From NCBI GenBank assembly GCA_000169075.1, contig AAVT01000001.1, positions 248,001-312,000 of the forward strand: DNA of 64,000 bases, written 5' to 3'. Source of the stretch: a marine gamma proteobacterium HTCC2143. Its GTDB lineage: Bacteria; Pseudomonadota; Gammaproteobacteria; Pseudomonadales; Dasaniaceae. A program made the translations under genes and the position numbers. Below are positions 16,413 to 24,853 of this stretch, piece by piece (the first letter of the stretch is position 1; each line of letters starts with the position of its first letter). Below the pieces are notes generated by a model. The model saw nothing but the letters and a program-made list of their open reading frames with translations. It did not search any database and was not told the origin of the DNA.

Positions 16413-18662
16413 TTAATCAAAGTGCCGGGTAATAGTGACACCATAAGTTCTCGGCGGGCCATATACGCGAAACCCATTACCAAGCGAGGTCTGATCACTC
16501 CCCTGCACCACATATTCCTCATCCGCGAGATTTTTTCCCCAAGCGGTAAACTCCCACTGGTCATCCAGATAAGCCGACAGCCGCGCATTTACTACCCAAT
16601 ATGAACCCGATTCCAAGAGCGGGTTATTGAGCGCGTCGTGGAACGCATCACTCTGGTAGCGACCATCAACAGCGAACTGTGCGGGCAGACTTTCAGTCAG
16701 GTTAAAGTCGTAGCTGGCAGACAGATTAGCAGTAAGATCAGGTGCGTCGGGTTGCTCATTACCCTTTGACACCGTCCCATTTGGACCGTCGAAAGCTTCC
16801 AGCTCGGTATCCAGTATACCGATGCCTGCACTCAAGGTCAGAGCCTCCACCATAACCGGTTTCCATTGCGCCATCAGATCAAGACCATAGATTGTCGCGC
16901 CTTTGATATTACTCAGGCGATTGACAGGTACAGGGCCTGTGGTGTCACTGATGTAGGTTTGCACGTCTTCATAGTCGTAATAAAAGACACTGGCCTCATA
17001 GCTCATCCCATAGTCGCTGGCACGCCCTTTTATACCTAACTCGTAGGCTGTCAGCGTCTCCGCGTCATAAGGCAATAGCTGCTCAACCGTAGTTGCTACG
17101 CCGGTAAAAAATCCGCCACTCTTGGTACCCTGTGACGCACTTAGGTACACCAAGGTGGATTCCTCAAGCTGCCAGTTCAACCCCAACTTCCAATCGACAC
17201 TATTATCGTCAATATCGTCATCAACGCTCGCAAGAACAATCGGAGGCGAACCGAAGGGAGCACTACTCAGCCCACTGCCCGGAACCTCGGACACTAGGTC
17301 GCTAGTAAAACCGCGATTGGATTTATCTTCCTGCGTCGCCCGCAAACCGGCAATCAAGGTTAGGCTGTCACTCACCAACCACTCGGCATTCGCAAAAATG
17401 GCTTGCGACTCCGCCTCTACGTCGGCAGAGGAATATGTTGTCGTGTTGAGCAACGCTTGCAACTGACCTGCATAAGTAGTTTTCACCTTGTCCGTGGCGT
17501 AGAACGCCCCAACCTGCCAGATCAGGGCGTCGGTTTCCCCGGCTAGTCGCAGTTCCTGCGAAAATTGCTCTACAGCGTCAGTGTTGACGAAGTCAAGAAT
17601 TCTCATCGGGCTCGCGTCCACATCAGACTCATACTTTCGATCGAAGTCGATATAGCCAGTAACTGATGTCAGTGTCGCAAAATCGAAGTCGACGTCGATC
17701 TTTGCAGTTATTATGCTTTGGTCGAGATCGTAGTCCGGGCTAACTGACCAGCTGCCCTTGAAGGGATCGCCATCGGTATCACTATAGCCAAGAAAATTAG
17801 AACACTCCGGCAGCCCCGGGCAATTACTTGTATTGGCAGTGGGTAGCACCCCGAAAAACTCGGGTGAACCCAGTTCACTGCGGCCCCGCTGGTTTTCCAG
17901 TTTTAGCAATACGTCGGTGCGCTCGGAGGGCCTCCAAAGCAACTGCGCTCGAGCCATTTGAACATCGCGCTGACCAATATCATCTCCGGTTGCGTCGTTG
18001 TCCCAATACCCCTCGCCCTGATCGATACCTTTGGCTGCCAGGCGCAATCCCAAGCTATCCGAAAGCGGTACATTTAACATGCCCTCCAGTTCGATCGCAT
18101 CATAGGAACCAGCTCCAACGCTCACCCGAGCACCGAAGTTTTCGAGGTCGGGCTTAGCCGTCGTGATGTTCAGAGCACCTGCAGTGGAGTTACGACCGTA
18201 CAGGGTTCCTTGAGGCCCTTTTAATACCTCGATGCGTTCAAGGTCAAAAAAGTCAGAGCTCAACAGCGCCAGAGAACTGAGGGATACCCCATCAATATAG
18301 ACACCTGTCGCTGGGTTATTAGCGGCGTTGAAATCGTTCAAGCCAACACCCCTGACCGTGATGATTGGCATCAAACCCGGAATGTTCTCCTTAATTGAGG
18401 CATTTGGTGTAAACAACGTGATATCGGTCACCATGCTGATGCGGCGATCCCTAATCTCCTTTTCACCCGCCACCGCCACGCTGATGCCTACTTCCATCAG
18501 GCTTTGTTGTCTTTTTTGGGCTGTTACATATACCTCCTCTATTACCCGAGCTTGCTGCTGGTTTTGGGCTGCGACCAATGAAGGGTTAGTGGCGGCCAAC
18601 AGACCTAAGCAATAAACAGTGCGTAAAAAAGTCGTATTGATGCGAGGCGATGTGTTGTTCAT
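16413..18662 (-). CDS. TonB-dependent outer-membrane receptor
   Basis: A beta-barrel receptor importing a ligand across the outer membrane with energy from TonB. After a signal peptide (MNNTSPRINTTFLRTVYCLGLLAATNPSLVAAQ) comes the TonB-box-like IEEVYVTAQKRQQSLMEVGISV, the plug domain (ITVRGVGLNDFNAANNPATGVYIDGV, ERIEVLKGPQGTLYGRNSTAGALNI) and the barrel, ending in an aromatic residue pattern (FRVYGPPRTYGVTITRHFD). The frame opens at 18710, but the ATG at 18662 starts the signal peptide directly and has a GAGGAT ribosome site. The type is frequent in sphingomonads and marine gammaproteobacteria for organic substrates; the ligand is unknown. Divergent from a double-TetR regulator. Confidence 0.92.
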   Translation of the reverse strand: MNNTSPRINTTFLRTVYCLGLLAATNPSLVAAQNQQQARVIEEVYVTAQKRQQSLMEVGISVAVAGEKEIRDRRISMVTDITLFTPNASIKENIPGLMPIITVRGVGLNDFNAANNPATGVYIDGVSLSSLALLSSDFFDLERIEVLKGPQGTLYGRNSTAGALNITTAKPDLENFGARVSVGAGSYDAIELEGMLNVPLSDSLGLRLAAKGIDQGEGYWDNDATGDDIGQRDVQMARAQLLWRPSERTDVLLKLENQRGRSELGSPEFFGVLPTANTSNCPGLPECSNFLGYSDTDGDPFKGSWSVSPDYDLDQSIITAKIDVDFDFATLTSVTGYIDFDRKYESDVDASPMRILDFVNTDAVEQFSQELRLAGETDALIWQVGAFYATDKVKTTYAGQLQALLNTTTYSSADVEAESQAIFANAEWLVSDSLTLIAGLRATQEDKSNRGFTSDLVSEVPGSGLSSAPFGSPPIVLASVDDDIDDNSVDWKLGLNWQLEESTLVYLSASQGTKSGGFFTGVATTVEQLLPYDAETLTAYELGIKGRASDYGMSYEASVFYYDYEDVQTYISDTTGPVPVNRLSNIKGATIYGLDLMAQWKPVMVEALTLSAGIGILDTELEAFDGPNGTVSKGNEQPDAPDLTANLSASYDFNLTESLPAQFAVDGRYQSDAFHDALNNPLLESGSYWVVNARLSAYLDDQWEFTAWGKNLADEEYVVQGSDQTSLGNGFRVYGPPRTYGVTITRHFD

Positions 18663-18716
18663 GAGCGCTATCCTCAGGGTTATTTTATTTATATTTGAGT
18701 ATGTTGGCATCTAAAC

Positions 18717-18779
18717 ATGTAAATTTATAAGGCGCAAGTAATTTTACATACCGGTATTCATGAATTTCTATATGTAAAC
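18717..18779. promoter_or_regulatory. Candidate operator between the receptor and double-TetR genes
   Basis: The divergent gap holds ATGTAAATT (18717) facing ATTTTACAT (18741), a palindromic ATTCATGAAT (18756-18765) and a further ATGTAAAC (18772). Three copies of ATGTAAA in two orientations within 63 bp suit a regulator with more than one DNA-binding head. Binding is inference. Confidence 0.4.
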
Positions 18780-18818
18780 TTATTGCCCTGAAGGTCCATT
18801 GCTGCTAATAATGACGCT

Positions 18819-20114
18819 ATGTCACCAGCAGCGATATCAACAACAAGCGAGCCCAAAAAACCAAAGAAGCGGGATATCATGCGTGAGCGGGTGTTGGATG
18901 CAGCGGCGCATCAAATGAACCTGCAAGGAGCCGCCTCCATAGACCTGAGTTCAGTCAGCTCAGCAGTAGGCTTAACTCGCAATGCGTTTTATTACTACTT
19001 CAAAAGTCGCCGCGAACTTATCTACCATTCATACTTGCGTGCGAATCGCGAACTTGCGAAGGATCTCGCTCAGGCAAACGCCACAAAGCTCTCAGCCTGC
19101 GAGCAACTGCGAACACTGATTACCGCGAATCTTGCCGAGGGTAGGCGTGAACGCACTGTATTACAGGACCTCAAAGTACTTGAGCCTGCAGAGCAAGATG
19201 CTGTAAGCAGCTTTTATCGGCAGAATGTTCAAGGGGTAGAATCGATTCTGGCTGCCGGTGTGCAACGCGGCGAGTTCAAGCAGGTCAACATCCCGATTGC
19301 GGCCCAAGTGCTGCTGGGCATGATGGATTGGGCTAGGCTTTGGTACATCGGTACAAACGAAGGAGCAGACGCCACCGCCAGCCGGCGCAAAGTGTCTACG
19401 CCTATTATCATCGATATCCTGCTGGGAGGGATAGTAACCGAACGCAACTTCGCGCTCGTAAATCCACCAGATCTCGCCTCGGTAACAGCGAGAGACTTCA
19501 ACGCATTCGACAGTCAAGACATCAGCAGGGAAAAGCGGGTACAACTTATAGGCACTGCTTCACGGCTATTCAATCAGCGAGGGATTGAGGCTACCTCCAT
19601 TGATGATGTCGCCGCCGCTTTAGGTGCCACCAAGGGCGCGATATACCACTACTTTGAGAACAAGAACCAATTGCTCATGGCGTGTTACGAGCGTGCTTTC
19701 GAACTTTACGACCAGCTTATCGAGGCGAGCGAGAATTTCAGCGACAACCCCCTCGATGTAATATTGACCATTATGCACCTCAACTGCCAGGCTCAAGCAA
19801 ACCGCTATCCGCCCTTGATTCTGCAGTCAAACCCTTTTTCCCTTCCCGCCAAGTACACGCAGCGCGTGCTAAAAATATCACATCGAGTACAGAAAATCCG
19901 CATGGCTGCAGTTGAACAGGGGTTCTGCAGGGTTGACGACCCTGCCGTAGTCGATGTGTCGGTCGGGGCCTTCTTCTGGGTACAAAAATGGGCCAAAAAA
20001 AATCAATTCGTAAAACCCAGATTACTCGCTGATGAAGTGTGCTCAATTTATGCCAACGGGATATCCACAACCCAAAACAGATCAAGGAACAGATCAAGGG
20101 GTCAGACTCCTTGA
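18819..20114 (+). CDS. Tandem (double) TetR-family transcriptional regulator
   Basis: 431 residues, twice the normal TetR length. The first HTH lies at about residues 20-70 (RERVLDAAAHQMNLQGAASIDLSSVSSAVGLTRNAFYYYFKSRRELI) and a second at about 235-285 (RVQLIGTASRLFNQRGIEATSIDDVAAALGATKGAIYHYFENKNQLL), each followed by a helical ligand domain. The gene is one uninterrupted frame, so it is a genuine fusion. Divergence from the TonB receptor suggests control of that gene. The last few codons run into the palindromic repeat of a neighbouring REP transposase, which supplies the stop codon. Confidence 0.88.
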   Translation: MSPAAISTTSEPKKPKKRDIMRERVLDAAAHQMNLQGAASIDLSSVSSAVGLTRNAFYYYFKSRRELIYHSYLRANRELAKDLAQANATKLSACEQLRTLITANLAEGRRERTVLQDLKVLEPAEQDAVSSFYRQNVQGVESILAAGVQRGEFKQVNIPIAAQVLLGMMDWARLWYIGTNEGADATASRRKVSTPIIIDILLGGIVTERNFALVNPPDLASVTARDFNAFDSQDISREKRVQLIGTASRLFNQRGIEATSIDDVAAALGATKGAIYHYFENKNQLLMACYERAFELYDQLIEASENFSDNPLDVILTIMHLNCQAQANRYPPLILQSNPFSLPAKYTQRVLKISHRVQKIRMAAVEQGFCRVDDPAVVDVSVGAFFWVQKWAKKNQFVKPRLLADEVCSIYANGISTTQNRSRNRSRGQTP

Positions 20115-20807
20115 TCTATCACCGGACCTCCTGTCACCTCCCCAGCCCGATGACTCTACTCTACGATTCGATGCACCCTTAATTTGCGCTTTAAATTTGT
20201 CACTACCGAGCACCCATGCCTTATTTGTACACTCCCTGATATCCCTCAACTCCTCACTACTGATATCTTGTTCAAAGAGAGAGTAATATCTCGACATTCG
20301 CTGCGCTTTCGTTTTGCCTAATGCCAGATAAACTATGTGCGGAGTCAACAGCTCTATATTCTTCCCAAGCCCGTTACCCTTAAAGCTTGACCAAGGATAT
20401 TCATCTGGCGACTTCACCATATGTGCCCTTACCGGGTTCATTTCGATGTATCGACTCACCGTCAGAAAGTATGTTTGCGTATCAACCAATGTGGACTTGT
20501 AGCGGCCCTCCCACAACGTCCCTGTTCGCTGGTAGGTGTGATTGATATATCTAACGTATTTTCTACCTAACGACTGCATCATTTTTCCGCAGCTCTTTGA
20601 GGTTTTTGGCGTTACCAATAGATGAACATGGTTTGTCATTAAGACGAAACTATGAATGCACACACCAAATTCCTCGGCAGAAATGCGTAATTGCTGCAGA
20701 TAAAAGGCGTAATCACGCTCATCATAAAAACAAGCATGCCGATTGTTACCACGTTGAATAATGTGGTGTGAACACCCGGGAACATAAAGTCTTGGTAATC
20801 GAGCCAT
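20094..20807 (-). CDS. REP-associated tyrosine transposase (RAYT)
   Basis: A Y1-type single-strand transposase of the TnpA-REP family. MARLPRLYVPGCSHHIIQRGNNRHACFYDERDY is the typical start; MTNHVHLLV carries the HxH metal motif and the Tyr nucleophile lies in the following helix around TYFLTVSRYIEMNPVRAHMV. I use the ATG at 20807, which has an AAGGAAGGA ribosome site, rather than the upstream start at 20825. The C-terminal 20 residues (RRVESSGWGGDRRSGDRSRS) are basic and run into the flanking palindrome. Such enzymes mobilise or maintain REP sequences. Confidence 0.92.
   Translation of the reverse strand: MARLPRLYVPGCSHHIIQRGNNRHACFYDERDYAFYLQQLRISAEEFGVCIHSFVLMTNHVHLLVTPKTSKSCGKMMQSLGRKYVRYINHTYQRTGTLWEGRYKSTLVDTQTYFLTVSRYIEMNPVRAHMVKSPDEYPWSSFKGNGLGKNIELLTPHIVYLALGKTKAQRMSRYYSLFEQDISSEELRDIRECTNKAWVLGSDKFKAQIKGASNRRVESSGWGGDRRSGDRSRSLTP
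20097..20112. repeat. REP-like repeat, left side of the RAYT gene
   Basis: AGGGGTCAGACTCCTT, inside the near-palindrome AGATCAAGG...CCTTGATCT. Its reverse complement matches the right-side copies at 20872 and 20894. It contains the TGA of the TetR gene on the plus strand, and the RAYT stop codon on the minus strand abuts it (20094-20096). Confidence 0.8.
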
Positions 20808-20871
20808 GCTTCCTTCCTTGGTCACATAGTTTCTACAGACAGGTAAACTAACTGAGGCAGATTATACTTTC

Positions 20872-20927
20872 AAGGAGTCTGACCCTTTGATTACAAGGAG
20901 TCTGACCCTCTGATTGACCCTCTGATT
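20872..20927. repeat. REP-like repeats, right side of the RAYT gene
   Basis: AAGGAGTCTGACCCT occurs at 20872-20886 and again at 20894-20908, then GACCCTCTGATT is tandemly repeated (20904-20915 and 20916-20927). These are inverted relative to the left copy, so the transposase gene is bracketed by inverted REP units. Confidence 0.8.
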
Positions 20928-21130
20928 GCTTTGATTGTGTGTACATCATTCGATACCCACGACAAAAAACCATTAGAAGCCATAAAAGTTGTCAGCTTTT
21001 TTTACAACTCATCCATCAAACGCTATCTCTAAAATAAATAAAGTCAATAAAATCAGTTAGATACTAACATGGCACAGAAACTGCTAGTAATAATGTGCAC
21101 GAAAAGGAAGCCAACCAAGGAGCCAAACCA

Positions 21131-21793
21131 ATGCACTTTACAACTTTAAAAAAATTAGCGATCTCTGCCATTCTGGGCATAACATTTACCCCCTCAGCAA
21201 GTGCCAACTTAATAGTTAATGGCGACTTTGAGGCCGAACCAACTTCCACCTCGTTGCAAGCATGGCGGGGCGGCTCCGTAAAACTCTATGACGGCGAAGA
21301 CGTCGCTGGCTGGAACAACGGCACAACTGAAGGCGGCGGCGACAACGTCGAGCTGTGGACGGTCAGTAGCAATACGTTTGCAGAACTTAACTCCCACGAC
21401 AACACTACCGGCCAAACAGACACAGGGGATTACTGGAACCTCTCACAGCATTTTACAGCAGTCATCGGTCAACAGTATTTGTTCACATTCGATTACAAAG
21501 CTAGAAAAAACTCTAATGAACAGTTTAAGGTAAGAATCGGCACTCATCCTAGTCCCGATTTTTTTGAGACATTTGATGACCACATCACAACTGAATGGAC
21601 TGGCAGTGGCGATAAATTCTTTGTAGCGTCAGCATCAAACCTGAGGTTGAATTTTTTCAGCCCTCACAGCGACGGTTCAGTCGGTAACTTTATCGACAAC
21701 GTCAGTATTACCGCAGTACCAGAGACTGGTTCCTTAGCTCTCTTAGGGCTTGGTTTGGTGGGTCTAGGTCTTGCACGACGCAAGAAGGCGTAA
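21131..21793 (+). CDS. PEP-CTERM sorting-domain protein
   Basis: 220 residues. A signal peptide (MHFTTLKKLAISAILGITFTPSASA) leads into NLIVNGDFEAEP, the typical opening of a carbohydrate-binding-like beta-sandwich, and the C terminus has a PEP-CTERM tripartite signal: VPETGS, a hydrophobic helix (LALLGLGLVGLGLA) and RRKKA. Exosortase (EpsH/XrtA type) recognises this tail and anchors or releases the protein at the cell surface. No exosortase gene lies in the window. The ATG at 21131 has an AAGGAG site; the upstream frame is not needed. An intrinsic terminator follows. Confidence 0.9.
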   Translation: MHFTTLKKLAISAILGITFTPSASANLIVNGDFEAEPTSTSLQAWRGGSVKLYDGEDVAGWNNGTTEGGGDNVELWTVSSNTFAELNSHDNTTGQTDTGDYWNLSQHFTAVIGQQYLFTFDYKARKNSNEQFKVRIGTHPSPDFFETFDDHITTEWTGSGDKFFVASASNLRLNFFSPHSDGSVGNFIDNVSITAVPETGSLALLGLGLVGLGLARRKKA

Positions 21794-21807
21794 CACAACC
21801 TGAATAC

Positions 21808-21836
21808 AAAAAACCCCGCTGTCGCGGGGTTTTTTG
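21808..21836 (+). terminator. Intrinsic terminator after the PEP-CTERM gene
   Basis: AAAAAACCCCGC, a three-base loop, GCGGGGTTTTTT: a symmetric hairpin with A- and T-runs, 15 bases after the stop. Very strong on the plus strand and possibly bidirectional. Confidence 0.92.
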
Positions 21837-22466
21837 TGCCTACTCTAAACCTAGAATGGTTACCCGTATAAATATTTAAGCGAAGCCTGTTGATTACACA
21901 AATCAGACAGCTTAGCTTTTCACAAAGCCAGAGTGCCAGCATAGGACTAAAGATAAAAAGCAGCCTACCAGAAAAATCGAGAACACTAACCCAATTAGCT
22001 TGGCCCACATAATTGATCGCTATTCACCCCCCCAAATAAAGCCCCGCCAGAACCAGCGGCGCCGCCCTCGTACCGAATTTCATGAACTTTGGGCGACGTA
22101 TTAGCGAAAAAGATCGACAGCTTTCAGCGTGATTACCGATAACTTGATGCTTTGGAGCACAGTTGGGGAAGTATTAGTTATTAGCAGATCAGGGATTTCA
22201 GATAGTATAAAGAGTACCCGTAACTACAGCGTCAATGTCATTGTTATTTACATACTCTGCAATGAGTATTCTAGGAAAATCTTTTCAATATTTGATCGAA
22301 ATTTGTACCCTCCCACACGCCAACTAACATAGAGTATAGGAAGAATTATTACCTCGCAGATTAACGGCATTGTTAGGCGACTTAGAGACGACTTCTGTTG
22401 CCGTTGGCCAACAGTTCATAGTAAATTGAGCACCCAAAGACCCTCAGCCCTCAATCAGGTTCTCAG
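21837..22466. other. Long intergenic stretch
   Basis: About 630 bases. The plus-strand frame at 22129-22332 has a poor start context and no recognisable content. The only item I note is a possible small membrane peptide on the minus strand (21912-22010, listed separately). Confidence 0.5.
21912..22010 (-). CDS. Possible 32-residue membrane peptide
   Basis: A short frame with basic N terminus (MWAK) and one hydrophobic helix (LIGLVFSIFLVGCFLSLVLCW), ending GFVKS. Features resemble real small membrane proteins, but the ribosome site is weak (GGGGTGAATAG too far upstream) and there is no conservation evidence. Listed as tentative. Confidence 0.25.
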   Translation of the reverse strand: MWAKLIGLVFSIFLVGCFLSLVLCWHSGFVKS

Positions 22467-23156
22467 ATGATCTGGATACTTCTCATCGCAGCGCTGCTCG
22501 CCGGCATTATCCTCCCGGGATTCTGGGTAAGGAGGGTTCTCGCGAAATACAGCGAGCCGGCTGATCGCTATCGCAGCCAGGGCAGCGGTGCCGAACTGGC
22601 GCGACATCTGCTAGACAGTTTTGAACTGACTGACGTCAAAGTCGAAGCTAGCGAGCTGGGCGACCATTACGACCCCGGCCAGCGGGCGGTAAGACTGACC
22701 GAGGCTAACTACGGCGGCCACTCACTGACCGCCATCACCGTTGCCGCCCACGAAGTGGGTCATGCCATTCAACATGCCCGCGGTGAAGTACTGTTCAACG
22801 CCCGCCAACGGCTGGTTGCAGCAGCCGTCAAAGGTGAGCGGGTTGGTCGGGTGCTGCTCATTGCAGCCCCCGTAATTATGCTGTTGTTACGGGTCCCCCA
22901 AGCCAGTGCCGCCGTGTTGGGCCTTGCGGTTGCATCAATGGCTCTTAGCACTCTGGTGCATCTGGCGACACTGCCCGTCGAATTGGATGCCAGCTACGGC
23001 AAGGCACTTCCCATGCTGCAACAAGGCAACTATTTGCATGACGGCGATCTGCCACATGCCCGTCGAATTCTCAAGGCGGCGGCGCTCACTTATGTTGCCG
23101 GTTCGTTAGCAAGCCTGCTGAATCTAGGGCGCTGGATCGCCGTATTGCGCCGCTAA
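22467..23156 (+). CDS. YugP-type zinc metallopeptidase
   Basis: 229 residues, membrane-anchored. An N-terminal transmembrane segment precedes GQRAVRLTEANYGGHSLTAITVAAHEVGHAIQHARGE, which contains the HExxH zinc motif at about residue 95 in the family-specific context of YugP-like peptidases (Zn_peptidase_2). Two further hydrophobic segments (GRVLLIAAPVIMLLLRV; VLGLAVASMALSTLVHL) and LPVELDASYGKALPML, with a likely third zinc ligand (Glu), follow. The family is about 220-230 residues, so it is full length. Its substrate is unknown. Confidence 0.88.
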   Translation: MIWILLIAALLAGIILPGFWVRRVLAKYSEPADRYRSQGSGAELARHLLDSFELTDVKVEASELGDHYDPGQRAVRLTEANYGGHSLTAITVAAHEVGHAIQHARGEVLFNARQRLVAAAVKGERVGRVLLIAAPVIMLLLRVPQASAAVLGLAVASMALSTLVHLATLPVELDASYGKALPMLQQGNYLHDGDLPHARRILKAAALTYVAGSLASLLNLGRWIAVLRR

Positions 23157-23261
23157 AAGAACAGTCGTTCACAGGCTGCTACAGGTTTAGTAGAGGCTAG
23201 GACTGTTTTCAAGAGGGTGATATCCTAGGCGGCATTGCTAAATTCAAGAGAAGTTGAACCC

Positions 23262-24446
23262 ATGTCGGTAAAAATCGGAACGCCCCTCAGTCAAAGCGCA
23301 AAAAAAGTTATGTTATGCGGTGCCGGTGAGCTCGGCAAAGAGGTCGCCATTGAACTGCAACGTCTGGGTGTCGAAGTTATCGCAGTGGACCGTTATGAAA
23401 ATGCCCCCGCCATGCAAGTCGCCCATCGGTGCCACGTCATCAATATGTTAAATGGCCAAGCACTGCGTGAGGTCATCGAGCTGGAAAAGCCCGACTTAAT
23501 AGTCCCTGAAATTGAAGCCATCGCTACCGACACCCTCGCTGAATTAGAAGGCGAAGGGTTCACCATTATCCCTACCGCCAAAGCTACCCAGCTCACCATG
23601 AACCGTGAAGGCATTCGTCGCTTGGCCGCCGAGGAGTTAGGGCTGAAAACCAGCCCCTATCAATTTGCCCAGACCAAAGACGAATATTTAGACGCCATCA
23701 AACAAATCGGCCTGCCCTGCGTGATCAAACCTATCATGAGCTCCTCCGGCAAAGGCCAGTCATTACTGCGCGCAGACAGTGACATCGAGACTGCTTGGAA
23801 TTATGCGCAAGAAGGCGGCCGTGCAGGCAAAGGTAAAGTTATCATTGAAGGGTTTGTGGACTTTGATTTTGAAATCACGTTGCTAACTATTCGGCACCGT
23901 GACGGCACCTCTTACTGCGCGCCAATAGGCCACCGTCAGGAAGGCGGTGATTATCAAGAATCATGGCAGCCACAGGCGATGACCGATGCTGCACTAAAGG
24001 CCTCACAAGCCATGGCCAAAAAAGTAACCACAGCCCTAGGCGGGAAAGGCCTGTTTGGAGTAGAGCTGTTTATAAAAAACGATGAAGTTATTTTTAGCGA
24101 AGTCTCACCACGCCCACACGACACCGGCCTGGTGACACTGGTCTCGCAAGATCTTTCCGAGTTTGCCCTGCACGCCCGGGCGATTCTTGGTTTACCGATT
24201 CCTGCGATTAAGCAAATGGGCCCCAGTGCCTCAAGTGTGATTTTAGTTTCGGGCGAAAGCGACAATGTTCAGTTTGGTCATCTAGACAAGGCTTTGTCTG
24301 TAGCCGATACGCAATTACGCTTGTTCGGTAAACCTGAGGTTTCTGGCTCACGCCGAATGGGGGTTGCACTGGCAATCGGCGACAGTATTGAGCAGGCTAG
24401 AAACATCGCGAATACCTGTGCTGACGCGGTAACTATTGAATTATAA
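23262..24446 (+). CDS. purT: Formate-dependent phosphoribosylglycinamide formyltransferase PurT
   Basis: 394 residues from the ATG at 23262. PurT uses ATP and formate to formylate glycinamide ribonucleotide, an alternative to PurN in purine synthesis. ATP-grasp features: [38 protein letters not shown], and [14 protein letters not shown] near the C-terminal half. The frame is open to 23235, but the ATG at 23262 gives the normal family N terminus ([19 protein letters not shown]) and has an AAGAGAAG ribosome site. It stands alone. Confidence 0.95.
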   Translation: MSVKIGTPLSQSAKKVMLCGAGELGKEVAIELQRLGVEVIAVDRYENAPAMQVAHRCHVINMLNGQALREVIELEKPDLIVPEIEAIATDTLAELEGEGFTIIPTAKATQLTMNREGIRRLAAEELGLKTSPYQFAQTKDEYLDAIKQIGLPCVIKPIMSSSGKGQSLLRADSDIETAWNYAQEGGRAGKGKVIIEGFVDFDFEITLLTIRHRDGTSYCAPIGHRQEGGDYQESWQPQAMTDAALKASQAMAKKVTTALGGKGLFGVELFIKNDEVIFSEVSPRPHDTGLVTLVSQDLSEFALHARAILGLPIPAIKQMGPSASSVILVSGESDNVQFGHLDKALSVADTQLRLFGKPEVSGSRRMGVALAIGDSIEQARNIANTCADAVTIEL

Positions 24447-24853
24447 GACAGCTATTAGCCGCTACGCTGTTAGTGGGTCAATTAACTTGACTCATGCCGA
24501 CGGAAGGCGGCCATAGACAAGGCCAAAAACTTATAGACGGATCTCCAACAGGCACTAATCAAACTCATTACGGCGACGGTTGCTGCTACTAATCAGAGGA
24601 ACATTAATGTGTGCATTTAGTTCAAAAGACTCATTTTTTTTAACGCTGGATTATTGAGAAGTAGTGGTATTTTTTATGCTAAAAAAACTAACTCTGATAT
24701 TGAAATACTCTGTTAGCGCTGCGCAGAACCGACGATGCTCGAAGGAAACCAGGGCATAGCTGCTGATATCTGACGGCAAGCAGTGGCGCTTATACGTTTT
24801 CATTTGCCGATTCGACAATTATTGGCAGTGAACTTGTCCGCACCACCTGATGA
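24447..24853. other. Intergenic stretch without recognised features
   Basis: About 400 bases between purT and the convergent CoA-ligase gene. I found no gene, tRNA or clear terminator. Confidence 0.5.

Noticed and set aside
22129..22332. 67-codon plus-strand frame after the PEP-CTERM gene
   Set aside because: Poor start context and random-looking composition.
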